DNA of 64,000 bases from Onchidella celtica (taxonomy: Eukaryota > Mollusca > Gastropoda > Systellommatophora > Onchidiidae), in the NCBI GenBank assembly GCA_963931925.1, contig OZ007574.1, positions 37,914,938 through 37,978,937 on the forward strand. The letters are read 5' to 3'. The notes beneath the pieces are model-generated. The model made no database searches. It was not told where the DNA came from and saw nothing but the letters and a program-made list of their open reading frames with translations. This document shows positions 34,432-46,545 of this stretch, piece by piece. The position numbers and the translations under genes are program-made. Positions within the stretch are counted from its first letter, which is position 1, and each line of letters starts with the position of its first letter.

Positions 34432-34882
34432 TAGTAGTAGTAGGCATGCTTCAGTCATGGAAGGCTATGGAGCTGCGCTCTGGATGTGTTTTCTGGTACA
34501 GTGTCGGGTGTGGCTGGCCAGTCCGATGGGGGTGCAGACTGTAGCAGAGGGCACAGATGAAGGCTGAGGCTGGTCTGTCTGCCTGGGCTGCAGCTTTTCT
34601 GCCCATCCTCTTTGCCTCGTGCTGCTGTGCAAGCGTCTCTTCGAAGCTGGCGAGACCTTTCTGCACAATCTGACCCCAGGCTGACCGGTCGAGGGCAGTT
34701 GCTTCCCAGTTGTTCCGGTTGATGTTCAAAGCTTTTAGGTCCCTCTTGCATATGTCTTTGAATTGCAGCTGTGGTCTGCCTGTGGGACGTTTTCCCTGCG
34801 CAAGTTCTCCGTAGATGAGGTCTTTAGGGATCCGTCGGTCATTCATGGGCACGACATGGCCGAGCCAGAGCATGCGTCTCTG
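34432..34882 (-). pseudogene. 5'-truncated LINE: end of reverse-transcriptase polyprotein
   Basis: The minus strand encodes MLWLGHVVPMNDRRIPKDLI, then GELAQGKRPTGRPQLQFKDI, a region following the reverse transcriptase of LINE polyproteins. A partial cysteine/histidine finger (CALCYSLHPHRTG) and a stop follow. The 3' end is a CTA repeat (plus 34431-34442). An 11-bp direct repeat, tttctcagtag, flanks it at 34421-34431 and 34883-34893. The frame is intact over about 140 codons, so the insertion is young, but it is not an autonomous gene. Confidence 0.9.
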
Positions 34883-34893
34883 TTTCTCAGTAG

Positions 34894-36409
34894 AGCTTTG
34901 TAATTAGAAACTGTGGTCCTCTAACACCAGCGATTGATGGAGGTTCATTCTCTTCTCTTGTTTTTCCCATGAGATTCAGGTTGTTTTTGTTTTTTTTTGT
35001 AATTTTAATAAATTTTTAATTGTATTTTATGTTATTTTTTTTATTTTGGTGTTTGCTATGTTTTTTACAGACAAAAATGACCTTTTGACAGCTGTAAAGA
35101 TCCACTGCCATAAGCATTACACTTTTTTTTTCATTTACCTTTAAGAAATAAGTTTCTCAAATTTGAAAGCCCTGAATGCCAATCCCTGTATCTGTCTTCT
35201 ACAACTTATAATATGCATTTCTGCCTTTACCCTATTTCAACTTTGATGAAACATGTTATCATTTCAGCTATTGATTCCCTTTTTTTTTCCTTTTAAAGTT
35301 CTTTTTGGTCATATGACTGTAAAGAATGTACATGTACTTTGATCCGAACCTATTAATATAACCTTCCCTATTGCTGTACATTCAGACTTTCAAATACTAT
35401 TATGACATTTCAACGCCCATTGTTGAATTTGCTTCCTAAATTTCCAGTGTTTTACTCATGCAATGATAATTTCATTTAGTTTTTACTTATATTATTTACT
35501 TTTGGTTTTTTAGTTTGTGGTTTTCTTTTAGTTTTAGAATTCTTATTTCTGTCCAGTTATAATCACACCATTAATGTAACACATGTATTTTTGTTCGGTA
35601 CTCGAAAATTAGATTTTTGTGTGTGTGTGTACCAGAGTTTCTATGTATGTACCAGTGTTTCTGTTAATGCATATATACATGTAGTCACATTGACAGTATA
35701 AATAAAATGTGCATACATTGGAGTTTTCTGTGCAAGTGTACACATATTCACGTGTATAATCATAATGGAATTTTTGATGGGTGGATGTGAGGTAAAGCGT
35801 AAGTCACCTTGCACGCAGAGAAGAAAATACGGGTAAAGATCTCGTAGAAACTTGGGAAGGTTTTGATAAGTGTCTTTATCTCTGTCTTACTTCGTGGTGA
35901 AAATAGCGAGTGACTGGTCATTCCAATTTGAATCTTTGTAGAAACTGGGGTTGTTTTTGTTTGTTTGTTTGTTTGTTTTTTCTTGGGTTGCTTGGACGTA
36001 TCTTCAAAGTTTGAAGAGACGAATATGCCCATTTAGTTAAAAAACAAGCCAGCGTGGACGGAGTCTAATCATCTCTGTTCAACAGTGCATCTCGACGGGC
36101 TAGTAAGAATAAAGAAAAAAAAACAACAAAAAACTCTTAAATGAGCATGTTGCGTTAAATGACATAATTTCTAACTTGAATGCATAATGTTATGTAAGAC
36201 CAGTAGAGCAAAGTCGAGAGTCTCAACTTCCTGTGAATTAACTTGGGAGAGAGACTTATTTCAGTCTCACTTTATTTGCCCGAGGTCCCTTAGGCGATTT
36301 TGACTTCATAGCATGCTAAAGCAAGGCTAAACAGGTCTGTCTCAATGCCCCGAATTTTAAAGGCAACTGGCACCAGTTCATAGCCTACTATTGGAGCCGT
36401 ATGGTGTAA
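34894..36409. other. No gene seen
   Basis: AT-rich DNA with T runs and GT repeats near 35623-35635. The 33-bp stretch near 35820-35853 (gggtaaagatctcgtagaaa) recurs at 41765-41790. Confidence 0.35.
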
Positions 36410-36415
36410 TGTTTC

Positions 36416-36791
36416 CAGGGTTCACGCAGGTCCTTAAAAGTCCTTAAAGTCCTTAATTTTCAAAAAAGAAAAAATAAGTACTTTAAAAGTCCTTAAATTC
36501 TGAAAATGTCAGTCCTTAGAAAGTCCTGAGAATTTGTTTTTCAAGTGAAAAAGTTGACATTCAAATCTTCTGATAGGGATACAGAAACATCCTAGTATGG
36601 TGCGTGAAGCACACCACCTGTATAGTTGTAATATTTGTTTGTTTTTTTGTTGTTGTTGTTGTTGTTTTGAGTGCTGCATACATGGAATATTTTTGGGTCA
36701 CAGGTCCTTAATATTTTTTGTTTGTTCTGAGTCCATACGAGGTCCTTAAAAAGTCCTTAAAATTAGTTTTCAGGACTTTGTATGAACCCTG
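36416..36791. mobile_element. hAT-like miniature element, copy 3 (376 bp, diverged)
   Basis: Same termini as the 386-bp copies (CAGGGTTCACGCAGGTCC..GACTTTGTATGAACCCTG). It has internal deletions and a TTG microsatellite insertion near 36645-36666. A flanking duplication is not intact: gtttc precedes the element and recurs three bases after it. Confidence 0.8.
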
Positions 36792-38655
36792 TCAGTTTCG
36801 TATTCAGAACTTATAGGAGTTCCATAAAGGCCATATAATATTAGTGGACTATTAATATGAATTCAATGTCATTGAAAATTAGAAAAACCTCCTTCAAAGC
36901 TAGTACCTTGACGGACACAGAATGGAAATAACGGATTATTATATTATACATGTATTCAACATGTAGTTGGCCCGTTTACTAGATGAATACACAGCTGTAG
37001 TTTCTAAAGTTGATATTTAACCAGCAATATGTAAAAAGAGACGGAAAACTAAACTTCCGTTCGCACGTTTTGATTCTACTCAAACGGAAATGTGTCTATT
37101 CCTTCGTACCTCAAAACAAATCGTACATAAAAATTTTGCCTATAAGATTGAACTTCGTCCAAAGTGGATGTGTCCACGTAATTTATTGCCCTAAATTGAG
37201 TCAGTTCGCGAAAGTTCATAATTTTTGGGTTACACAGTCACGAAGTTTTAGTTGCTTACACCTTTACCCTCTAACTCTATTAATTATAGTTGATGATAAA
37301 ATTTTATAATTCATTATGGTGGTAGGTTTTTGGCTCTCGTTCATCATCACGCATCAGTCCTCTGGCATAATTTGCTCAAGTGGCGGATCTTTCCGCTTTG
37401 TCTCAAGTTATACACCAGTAACTAAACATTATACTCGGAAGATTGTGCGGTTGGCATTTGTGGAGTCTGTATTATACACCTGCTGTATGTATCATTACTG
37501 TATTTTATTTTTATTATTATTGCGCTGTATTATAATTAATTATTATTGTTTTTATTCAGGCATTGTAATTTCAGGACTTGAAAATCAAAACAAAAAAAAG
37601 TCCAAAAATTCATTCTTCTGAGAAAAGTGTCCATGAAAACCATTTGTACCTTTTATGGTGTTTTGCGATATGATTTTCATCGGGATTCCGTTGAACACGT
37701 ATGTGCCCTATTTTTTTTTTTTTTAACAGTTTAAGCGGAAAGGTACTCTTGAATACCGACTCTCGGAAGGACCACAACTCGTAAATTACTCACTTATTAC
37801 CAGCCAACTTAATACATGCCCCTTTTGATTTTCTAATTCGTCATTTTGTCATCGGAAATGAACACATCTTTAAGCTTCGCTCCAGGCATTGTAATTACAC
37901 TTCTGAATCCCTATGCCTCACTGGATAATTGCTCATTACCGTTATGTTTATCTGAAACGTACGAATATTATTATAACTTTATAATGGAACTTTATAGTTT
38001 ATGCTGGCTTTCTTATTCTGGCTAGTGGGAAGGGTATCATGGATTAAGGGGTTTTCACACTGGATAAGAAGTGGCCGTGCCAGTTGGATCACAGAAGTGT
38101 CCTTTGTGACGGCAATTATTTGTTTGTCAAATGTGTCAAGGCAATTGATTAATAAATTACTTATTGAAAAATAAACCTTTTTGTTTTATCCTATTTTATT
38201 TTTTGTTTGTTTGTTTATTTGTTTTGTTGTTTGTGTTGTGCAAAGTTAAATTCTGGAAGGTTTGTGTGAAGATACCGAACGTGACCACGCCAAGAAGATC
38301 TTTGTTTGCGTATTTTCCACCAGCAATTGGGAACGCTTTACGTATACAGTGGAAGCCCTTCGCTCTTTTTCTTATGCTTTAGGTCTTTCCTGCTTTTTTT
38401 TTTTTTTTTTCACTATTTCATTCATTCATCCATTCGTTCTTTTTTTTTTTTTAATCCTTTTTTCTGCTTCTTTCTCTCTTTCTTTTCTGTTTCTTTCTTT
38501 CTGTCTTCCTTGTTATTTTTTTTTTTTTAATTCATTGTCTCTCGTTCTGGCTGTGTATTCTTTCTTTTCTTTCTCAGTCTTCCCAGTCTTTCTTTTTTTC
38601 TTTCGCCATTTCTTGTGTTCGTTCGCCCCACCACCTCTCTCGCTCTTTAAGTTTT
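36792..38655. other. No gene seen; T-rich tract 38389-38600
   Basis: Open frames at 37010-37309 and 37316-37621 have no domain. The frame at 38262-38756 arises from a T/TTC-rich low-complexity tract and runs into the neighbouring transposon. Confidence 0.35.
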
Positions 38656-41400
38656 CAGGGATGGAACCGGCTCCGGAAATTCCGGAGGTCCGGAAATATT
38701 TTTTCCGCCGTCATTTATCCCCGCGCTATCGATATTTGGTCCGGCAAAAAAGTTAAACTGCGAAAAGAGCATCAAAAGAGCGATTGCCGGAAAACAACGA
38801 TGACCGGAAATAAGCATATTGCATGGGTGCCAGACCTCCGGTATATACCGGATTTCCGGTTTCGCTATGTCTCCAAAAAATTTTTTCCGGTTTCGCGATG
38901 TGAAGAATTGGAAAAAAAAACCAACCCAAAACCGGTTAATCAAAACAAAAAAGCGCAAGCGTGCGTTCGAGATATCAGCCTAATTTGTGCCTATTTTTAG
39001 CATTCACCGTGTCCGAAGGCGTATCGTCAGCATAGGCTTGGGCTACCGTCGTGTTCTGGCTGCTTCGCAGTTTTAGATAAATCGCTTCGCATGCATCAGC
39101 AGCTCTTCATTGCGCTGACAATAACGCGAACTTGAAAGTGAGCGAAGGGTCACAGGGTCACGTATTGTGTCCGGTCCAGACCCGCTTGTTCCGCGTATCG
39201 TTTGAGTGGACGTAGTCTATCATGTGTAGCGCTGACTTCGACTCGTGTGTCAGGCCTACGCCAGAATTAATGCTTTAGACGCCTGCAATGGTAGATCTAC
39301 GAACCTTTATTATCGATTGACGATGGATGCTGTAGTTTGGAATATCCAGTTGCTTGCTTCCGCGTGTACTGTGAACATGTTCTGCGGACTGATTTGACAT
39401 GTTTATAGGCTACTGTTACGCAAAAATCTAGATCAAGGTCGAGCATGCCTCCTAGATCTGTACCGATACAAGTTGTACGGCTAGCCCACTAATAATCATA
39501 GTACAGTACTGAATCAACCCGATGACGAAGGACTTAGTTTACAAAGGCCTCAAATTGTTCTACTTTTTTAGTTTTCTGGCATCAATATCAGCGGCATAGC
39601 CGGATTTCACTTCATTCAGTCCAATAAACTGTAAAACAGTACATGTACTTATACATCAAGCCTGAGAGAGGCCTATAGGTCTGGCGCTTCTATTATACCA
39701 CGGGGGTTATAAGCAGTGCGAGTCAAGCAACGGCATACTGCTTATGCCGTGGTTTCATGTGTGCGGGAACGAAAATGTCAAATCACCCTTAAGTACCTGT
39801 ACATGTAATTCTGTTTCACTACTTGATGGGTTTTTGACGTTTCCGTTGCTGTTTCCATTTCCGTACAAAGGAAAACTCAGCTAATGGTGCTGAATTGAAA
39901 GGGAGGCAACAGGATCTATTTTATTGGCTCAAGAGACACTAATATACATTAATAAAAATGCACAAAAGCAATGGTTACATGTATTGTCCGTCGTGCGTTT
40001 GTGATTGGTTATACAAACTTATTGGAAAAATATTTCCCACATTCAAGATTAAGGAGGAAATAATATTCATCTTATAGAACAAAAACTGCTGCAGTCACAC
40101 GCCTTTTACATAAACAAGGAAAGTTATAGGTGTGCACAAATACTTAGTAACCGTGATACATTATTGTGATATGTAAAGTGTTTTGTTCTCTGGTACATGT
40201 ATTTGAAAACTGCCTTTATACGGCATTGGTGTACGCGATTTAGGCGTCATTTAGTTGGTAGGTCTATTGTTTTATCACTGCGTTGCTCAGTGCCTGCGAC
40301 TTCAGGTTTGGCTGATTTGGTCGAAGTGATTTTCAGGTTTCAGACGGCTCCGTTGCTTGCACCCATGATATTGGCACTTCCGGTCTTTAGCCCCGGGTAG
40401 TTTTCGTCGTGTAGGTCCAGAGAACCCTACAGTCTGTCAGTTCAGCTCTTTCCTTTGCGTTCGAGTGATAGATCCAGCATCCTCAAAGAGAGATAACGCG
40501 ATGAAGCATCGAGTGTGATCGTTTTCGTGACTCACGAGTGATTTTCTGTTGGATTTATAACTGGTGAAGCCTGTAAGATGATATTTCAAGGTAGATCTAG
40601 TGTCAGTGTATGAGTGATAGTAATAGTAGATCTAGTGAAGACTAGTCTTAGTCTATAATTTTCACGGCAAGTACTTATTACTGTAATAGTAGATCTAGGA
40701 TCTAGACTTTAACTTTTCATGGCATCGTTCAGATAAAAGTAGAAAACCAGCCTGTAGATCTAGATCTAGGTCTACACTAAATCTAGAACCAGCCACCAGG
40801 CACAGAGACACTTTGTCAACAATGACAACAAGGTGTACTGTAATGTCAGTCACGTTTTTCAAAATCTAGCTGAGACCTAGACTAGATCTAGAAGAAGAAA
40901 AAGATCACATCTAGCATATATGTAGGCCTACCTTTCGTTTTAGTGTTTCATTCAGGATGAATTGTGACTTGGCAGGTTAAAGATTATGGGATGTGTTAGT
41001 TAGAATATTAGACTTGAAACAGAGCTTGTCTTGATCTTGGCTTGTTTGTTAGAAAAAAAAAAAAAGAAGAAAGGTGTGGGGATTAGCAAACAAAGGTAGA
41101 TCTACCTTGCATTGGATAGGGATTAGTTCAACAAATATTTGGATAAAATCACTGGTAATATAAATAAGTTACATTTGTGTGGTCTTAATTAAGAGACAAG
41201 TGAGAAATGACATGGGATGAAGGTGGCACGTCATGTCATTCATACATATCATTATGCATATAATCTTTAGGACAGGTTCCTGATGGTGATATATATTGAC
41301 ATGCCTTTTTGTATTGTGAGTCATCTTTTACATTCGCGCGTGACAAGCGCTTGGCGGAAAAAGTTCAGGAAAATTTTTTTGTGGCGTGGTTCCATCCCTG
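38656..41400. mobile_element. Non-autonomous hAT-like DNA transposon (2745 bp)
   Basis: The ends CAGGGATGGAACC and GGTTCCATCCCTG are perfect 13-bp inverted repeats, flanked by a perfect 6-bp duplication, agtttt (38650-38655 and 41401-41406). The left 280 bp carry many ccggaaa/ttccgg motifs, resembling subterminal transposase-binding repeats. No transposase frame exists. The longest frame (40197-40400) is unassigned. Positions 39290-41110 are dense in agatcta motifs. Confidence 0.85.
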
Positions 41401-41406
41401 AGTTTT

Positions 41407-41994
41407 AGCCGAACTTGCAATCATTGATTAGTGTTTGTACCGAAACTTGCCGTTTGCATTGATGGTGCAGTGAGAAACGTCTAAGAAACGCCTAGACTTC
41501 TGCAATTGTTTTTTTCTAACAATAGTTCAATAGTTGTAGATTTTTAGGATATTGGTACATGTATTTTGTTCACAGTAAGAGGAGATGTAAAGCATGAACT
41601 GACATTAAATTATTAATGACAGACTGCAAAACAAACCAACATTTTGCAGAATTGAGTGTTTGTTTGTAAGCAAAACACGAGGATGTACCAATGGAGCTGA
41701 TAAAATGTTATATAGAGTTCATAGCAGACCTAGAGAACCCGGAAAAATCTTGCAGAAGAAAATATGGGTAAAGATCTCGTAGAAACTTGACAACAGTCTA
41801 GCGTCCTCGTAAAAAACCTTGGAAACCACCTAGTATCTTCGTAAAAATCTTGAAAAACAGTTCAACGTCCTTGTAAAAAACTTTGAAAACAGTCTAGCTT
41901 CTTTGGAAAAAACGTGGAAAAGGAAACCCCACCAAAAAATTTCCAGCACTGCATTATTCTTAAAGGAATTTACTTGCAACAGGCATATTATTCA

Positions 41995-42025
<31 letters not shown>

Positions 42026-43245
42026 GTTACTTTAGGTCTTTTTTTATATCGGGGATTTCGCAATTCGTTTTGCAATGTAAAATCAAAGTTTGATTTTTTA
42101 ATTATTTTTTTTTTGAATCCAGTGTCATTTCTACCATTATCGAACAAAAGACCTCTGTGGTTTGTTAACATTATTGACAAAAGACCCCTTAGGTAAGTTG
42201 ACATTTTGTAAAGAAGAACAGTCTCTTTAATGGTGTAACAGATGGGTTCCGTTCCTTTTGAGTATTTGAGTATTTGAGAGATAACAGGACCCACCCGTAT
42301 CTGGAAATGAAACGATAGGCATTGTTCACAAAGCAGCTGAAGCAATTCCTTTGAGATCTACTAATCTACCAAAATCGAGAAGAACAACCCCACCAGGCCG
42401 ATGTCCGAAAAGGGTCGACGTGTCTGCCCCAGTTGTAACTGGGCTGCATTGACACTAAGGCAAATTTCCCATTAAAGAAGTATGGAAGCGCATATCCATA
42501 CAACATGTTGTGCACACAATTCGATGACGTAGAACACACAATGTGAATGAATCTTCTTCCCTCATAGAACAGCGCTTACATTTTAGACCAATCAGGTAGA
42601 GCTACCCCAGCCCACAACATGTTGTACGGATATGTGAAGAAGTACATGAATACGAAATACAAATTGTATACATCTTCACTCTCTTAACCCCGAAGTTAAA
42701 ACTGGGAAAGCAAATGGTTGTATTATATTGCAAAACTCCAGAAGAATGACAAATGAAACAAAACCCCCCCCCCCCCAAAAAAAGGAAGCTTTTTGTCTTC
42801 AAAGACCTATATCACTCTGCCAGTACACCTTCGCCTGTCCGACGTATATTTTATACATGTAGGCTTATATGATTTGCATAGGACTGGTCAGATCATCGTT
42901 GGTACGGGCTCCCTTCATTAAACTGACGTCGGTGAGATGTCGTAATCAGGGGATCTACGTAGGAACGATGTCACTTCTCTTTGCATACCTACCTGACATC
43001 ACCCCTACGCGTCGGATATCCACAGCTTTGCTGGCTATGCGGGTTAGAAAGAAAAAAAAAAAAGAAGAAAATTTGCAATATTAAATAATAGGAACTGAAA
43101 AGAAAAAAAAAATGACATAAAAAAACAGCCACTTGGCTGTTCTAAGAATTTTAAGCCCCAAGCCATGCCGCGTCCTGATTTTCTCTACTTTAAAAAACAA
43201 CAACATTTTGAGCCCAGTTCCTCCGCCTGGTAAGTAAATGGCCGG
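41407..43245. other. No gene seen; short tandem and ATT microsatellite
   Basis: Positions 41776-41920 contain about four degenerate repeats of roughly 37 bp (tcgtaaaaa, ctt, aaaac, agtctag). An ATT microsatellite lies at 41996-42023. Positions 42405-42485 match the SINE-tail-like repeat at 20228. Positions 42900-43010 are distantly related to 47530-47635. Confidence 0.4.
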
Positions 43246-43246
43246 G

Positions 43247-43532
43247 ACCGACCCGGGAAGAGTGATTTTTTCCCGTACGAGCTTTAACAAATTCAGGAGC
43301 AGGGCAGCAACAGACCCCCAAACACAGGTCATCGGCTAAGGGATTTCTCGACCTATCGAACCCAGCAGCTATGGGTGCTGCAATCTCTCGACTGTGTCTG
43401 ATATTATGACTCTGAATGTCACCGAAAATCCCTGGGATGTGTTGGAGCTGTCCTGTGTTTGGGGGTCCGTCGCTACCCCGTTCCTGAATTTGCTAAAGCT
43501 CGTACGAAAAAAAAATCACGCACCCGGGAAAA
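43247..43532. repeat. Large hairpin: about 85-bp inverted arms
   Basis: The left arm (43247-43333) and right arm (43449-43532) share in inverse orientation cctgtgtttgggggtc, then cctgaattt and aaagctcgtacg, then cccggg. About 115 bases lie between. The arms differ at scattered positions. No terminal duplication was identified. Confidence 0.8.
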
Positions 43533-43533
43533 T

Positions 43534-43842
43534 GATTTCTTTTTTCTTTTTTTAATCGTCCCTGGGGATTTCGGTGCAAACTGAGATCTAGGCTGAGTAT
43601 GATCCCGCAATGTCTACAAACGTTTTTATGAGTAAAATGCTTAATAAAAAATTTTAACAAGGCTGACTTGTACTGAACTCTCTGTGAGAAATTAGTTTTC
43701 TTTTCTTCACTGGCCTCCGCTCTCCAAACGCGTGTTCCCTATATGCTGCGCCCAGGCCAGGACATTAAGCTACCCGGTACTATTATCATTGTCAAAGAGT
43801 TAAAAAAAACAAGTCGAGGACAAACAGCATAAGCCTATCTGG
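43534..43842. other. No gene seen
   Basis: Short AT-rich spacer between the hairpin and the G-rich minisatellite. Confidence 0.4.
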
Positions 43843-44400
43843 TGAGGGGCGGGACGATTTGGAGTAGGTAGGGGGGCGGGACGATTTGGAGTGGGGGGGC
43901 GGGACGATTTGGACAAGGGGGGGGGCGGGACGATTTGGAGTGGGGGGGGCGGGACGATTTGGAGTAGGGGGGGACGATTTGGAGTAGGGGCGGGACGATT
44001 TGGAGTAGGTAGGGGGCGGGACGATTTGGAGTAGGGGGGGACGATTTGGAGTAGGGGCGGGACGATTTGGAGTAGGTAGGGGGCGGGACGATTTGGAGTG
44101 GGGGGGGGGCGGGACGATTTGGAGTAGGGGGGGGACGATTTGGAGTAGGTAGGGGGGCGGGACGATTTGGAGTGGGGGGGGGGGGCGGGACGATTTGGAG
44201 TAGGTAGCGGGGCGGGACGATTTGGAGTAGGTAGGGGGCGGGACGATTTGGAGTGGGGGGGCGGGACGATTTGGAGTAGGTAGGGGGGCGGGACGATTTG
44301 GAGTAGGTAGGGGGGCGGGACGATTTGGAGTAGGTAGGGGGCGGGACGATTTGGAGTGGGGGGGCGGGACGATTTGGAGTAGGGGGGGGGGTGGGTGGGA
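43843..44400. repeat. G-rich minisatellite, 22 units
   Basis: Twenty-two copies of gggacgatttgga are separated by variable G-rich linkers (gtaggtaggggg, gtgggggg, gtagggg). Almost every linker has runs of three or more G, so the plus strand could form G-quadruplexes. The long proline/serine-rich frames on the minus strand are by-products of the array. Confidence 0.95.
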
Positions 44401-44999
44401 CAAGCTTTGTTTGTCAGTGACTTTTCTATTGAAAAAAAAAAATTGTAGGTATGTACCCTATTGTCCTTTGACATGATTGTTTCAGGAGAGAGTTACGTAT
44501 GCTCGACAATCGCGGTCTTAAGAGTTTGAATGATATATGACAACTCTACCAACCAGACAAAATCAATGACGCGCGATCCTTGCCACGTCAATGTATGAGA
44601 TCCTGTATTTTTCATCACAAGCCGCCAAACCGACTTACCTGTCCACAGTTGACATCGAACTAATCTTAACAAATGTCAAACAATAGTTCAAGGCCACATT
44701 TCTCTTGGTTGCTCTTAACAAGTTTACAGTTTCAAATCAATAATAAAAAACCTTAACGTGTGCATCATTATTAACTGTCCGCTCAGTTTTATTCCGACTC
44801 GCAAAAGATGCTGTCATTATGAAGTGGAACAGAGTGAGTACATGTTGCCTGTGAAATATTTTGGTAATCGTTTTTTTTTTTTTTTCTTGTTGTAATTAGA
44901 GAACTAGGAGTAGAGGGTTAAAGATATAAACGAATTTTCTTGTTTGATATGTGATCCTTGCTTCTAAAGATGCAGTAAGTGTCGGTAAAACGCAATCTG
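44401..44999. other. No gene seen
   Basis: AT-rich DNA with a T run near 44871-44885. Nothing was recognised. Confidence 0.35.
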
Positions 45000-45566
45000 A
45001 ATTCTTCTTTGTTCCATCTTCACTTTTCGCACAACTGACAAAGTCGACGTTAGCCGTTTGCGATTTTAGTTAAGGAGTTAGAACAAATCGGAACCGTGAA
45101 ACAGTTTGATAATTTTGTGGCTTGTGTGGCATAGCCAGTCTACATATATATATATATAAGTGCTTTTATTTACAAGTTTGCATGACAGTTCCTTTGTGTC
45201 TGACGCATTTTGTCAGTGTAAGATAAATAAAGATAAATGATAGGTCAGTCACTGACCCTAAGGCAGATAATAATCTTTTGCGCCGGATCGCTTTTGGAAA
45301 TTGAGACCTTAGTTCTTGATTGTTTTTATCTCCATTTTCTAAAAGAAACAAAAATAAAAAAATGGAGATATTTAGTATGTAGAAGAGGTGTAGCAAATCT
45401 ACATGTTGATACTAAACTTATTTAAAATGCATTGGGGCACGTATCAAACTTTCACAGTTCTGATTTATTCTAACTTCTTATATAAAGCCGCAAACGTTTA
45501 ACGACGAATTATATATGTCAAATGTGCAAAAAAGTGGAATTTGAACAAACAAGAACCAAAGTCGCG
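45000..45566. mobile_element. Foldback element of repeat R
   Basis: The left arm (about 45006-45110, minus orientation of repeat R) and the right arm (45371-45566, plus orientation) are inverted copies. They share gaacaaa, caaacgt and tttcacagttc-type phrases. The loop contains a TA microsatellite (45145-45159) and small frames with no domain. Confidence 0.6.
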
Positions 45567-46145
45567 AAATGCAGTCTGCCCTTTGCTTTCAGATTGCGAA
45601 AAATCACTTACGCTGGTTGCCACAATAGAAACCACAATTTCGTTAGCACGTACGTCTATCTGCCTTTGACTTAGAAGAGCTGTGTATGAGGCAAGTTCAT
45701 AGAGGTAACGAAGTAGAATAAGGCCATCCTGTCACTTACATTGTTTTTCCTTTGAGCGGCAGATCCATCGGTACGGCGCCTACACCAAGCTTGGTCTGTT
45801 TTACCCCTTAATGGACTTGTGTGATTCCCGACTTGGAATATTGGTGTGATTCAAAGGCCCTCGTTTGAAAACCCTTGAATTCGATGATCTCCTGTTAGCT
45901 GTTAATTGGGTAGAATCTACATTGGATTACATTGTACATTTTACCTTACTGCATGGATCCCCAAACTGTTTGTTTTAGAACGTGACTTTTACGAGTAATC
46001 CAAAGTTCTCTAAACTAATTAGAACAGCTAACTGGCTCGTGCAAATAGAATGAGGCAACGCATGGGAGACAACCAGGTTTTTGTAAGAGGCAAGGACTGA
46101 AGGTAAATTCAATGTTTTGACAGAGCGAAATTGTATGAGTGCTGA

Positions 46146-46147
<2 letters not shown>
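45567..46147. other. No gene seen
   Basis: Unique-looking DNA without coding or repeat signals that I could recognise. Confidence 0.35.
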
Positions 46148-46209
<62 letters not shown>

Positions 46210-46545
46210 GAAAGACACAGAGAGAGAGAGATAGACAGAGAGAGAGTGAGAGAGAGAAAGAGAGAGAGAGACAGAGAGAGAGAGACAGACAGACAGAGAG
46301 ACACACACAGAGAGATAGACAGAGAGAGACAGAGAGAGACAGACCGAAAGAGAGAGAGAGACAGAGAGAGAGACAGAGAGAGAGACAGACAGAGACTGAG
46401 AGAGAGGCAGAGAGAGACAGAGAGAGACAGGGAGACAAAGAGAGTTTGAGTTTAACGGCGCGTCGGCACGATAACGGCCACTTTGCGCCTTAAAGAGAGA
46501 GAGAGAGAGACACACAGACAGCAGATATAGAGACAGACAGACAGG
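46148..46545. repeat. GA/GACA microsatellite, interrupted
   Basis: (GA)n grades into gagagaca-type repeats. It is interrupted at 46443-46492 by a 50-bp insert containing gagtttgagtttaacggc and gtcggcacga. The serine/leucine-rich minus-strand and arginine/glutamate-rich plus-strand frames are spurious. Confidence 0.95.

Noticed and set aside
38262-38756. Phenylalanine-rich frame of 164 codons
   Set aside because: It arises from a T/C low-complexity tract and runs across a transposon boundary at 38656.
43792-44474. Proline/serine-rich minus-strand frames of over 200 codons
   Set aside because: They are translations of the G-rich minisatellite. The same unit is read in different frames as linkers change length.
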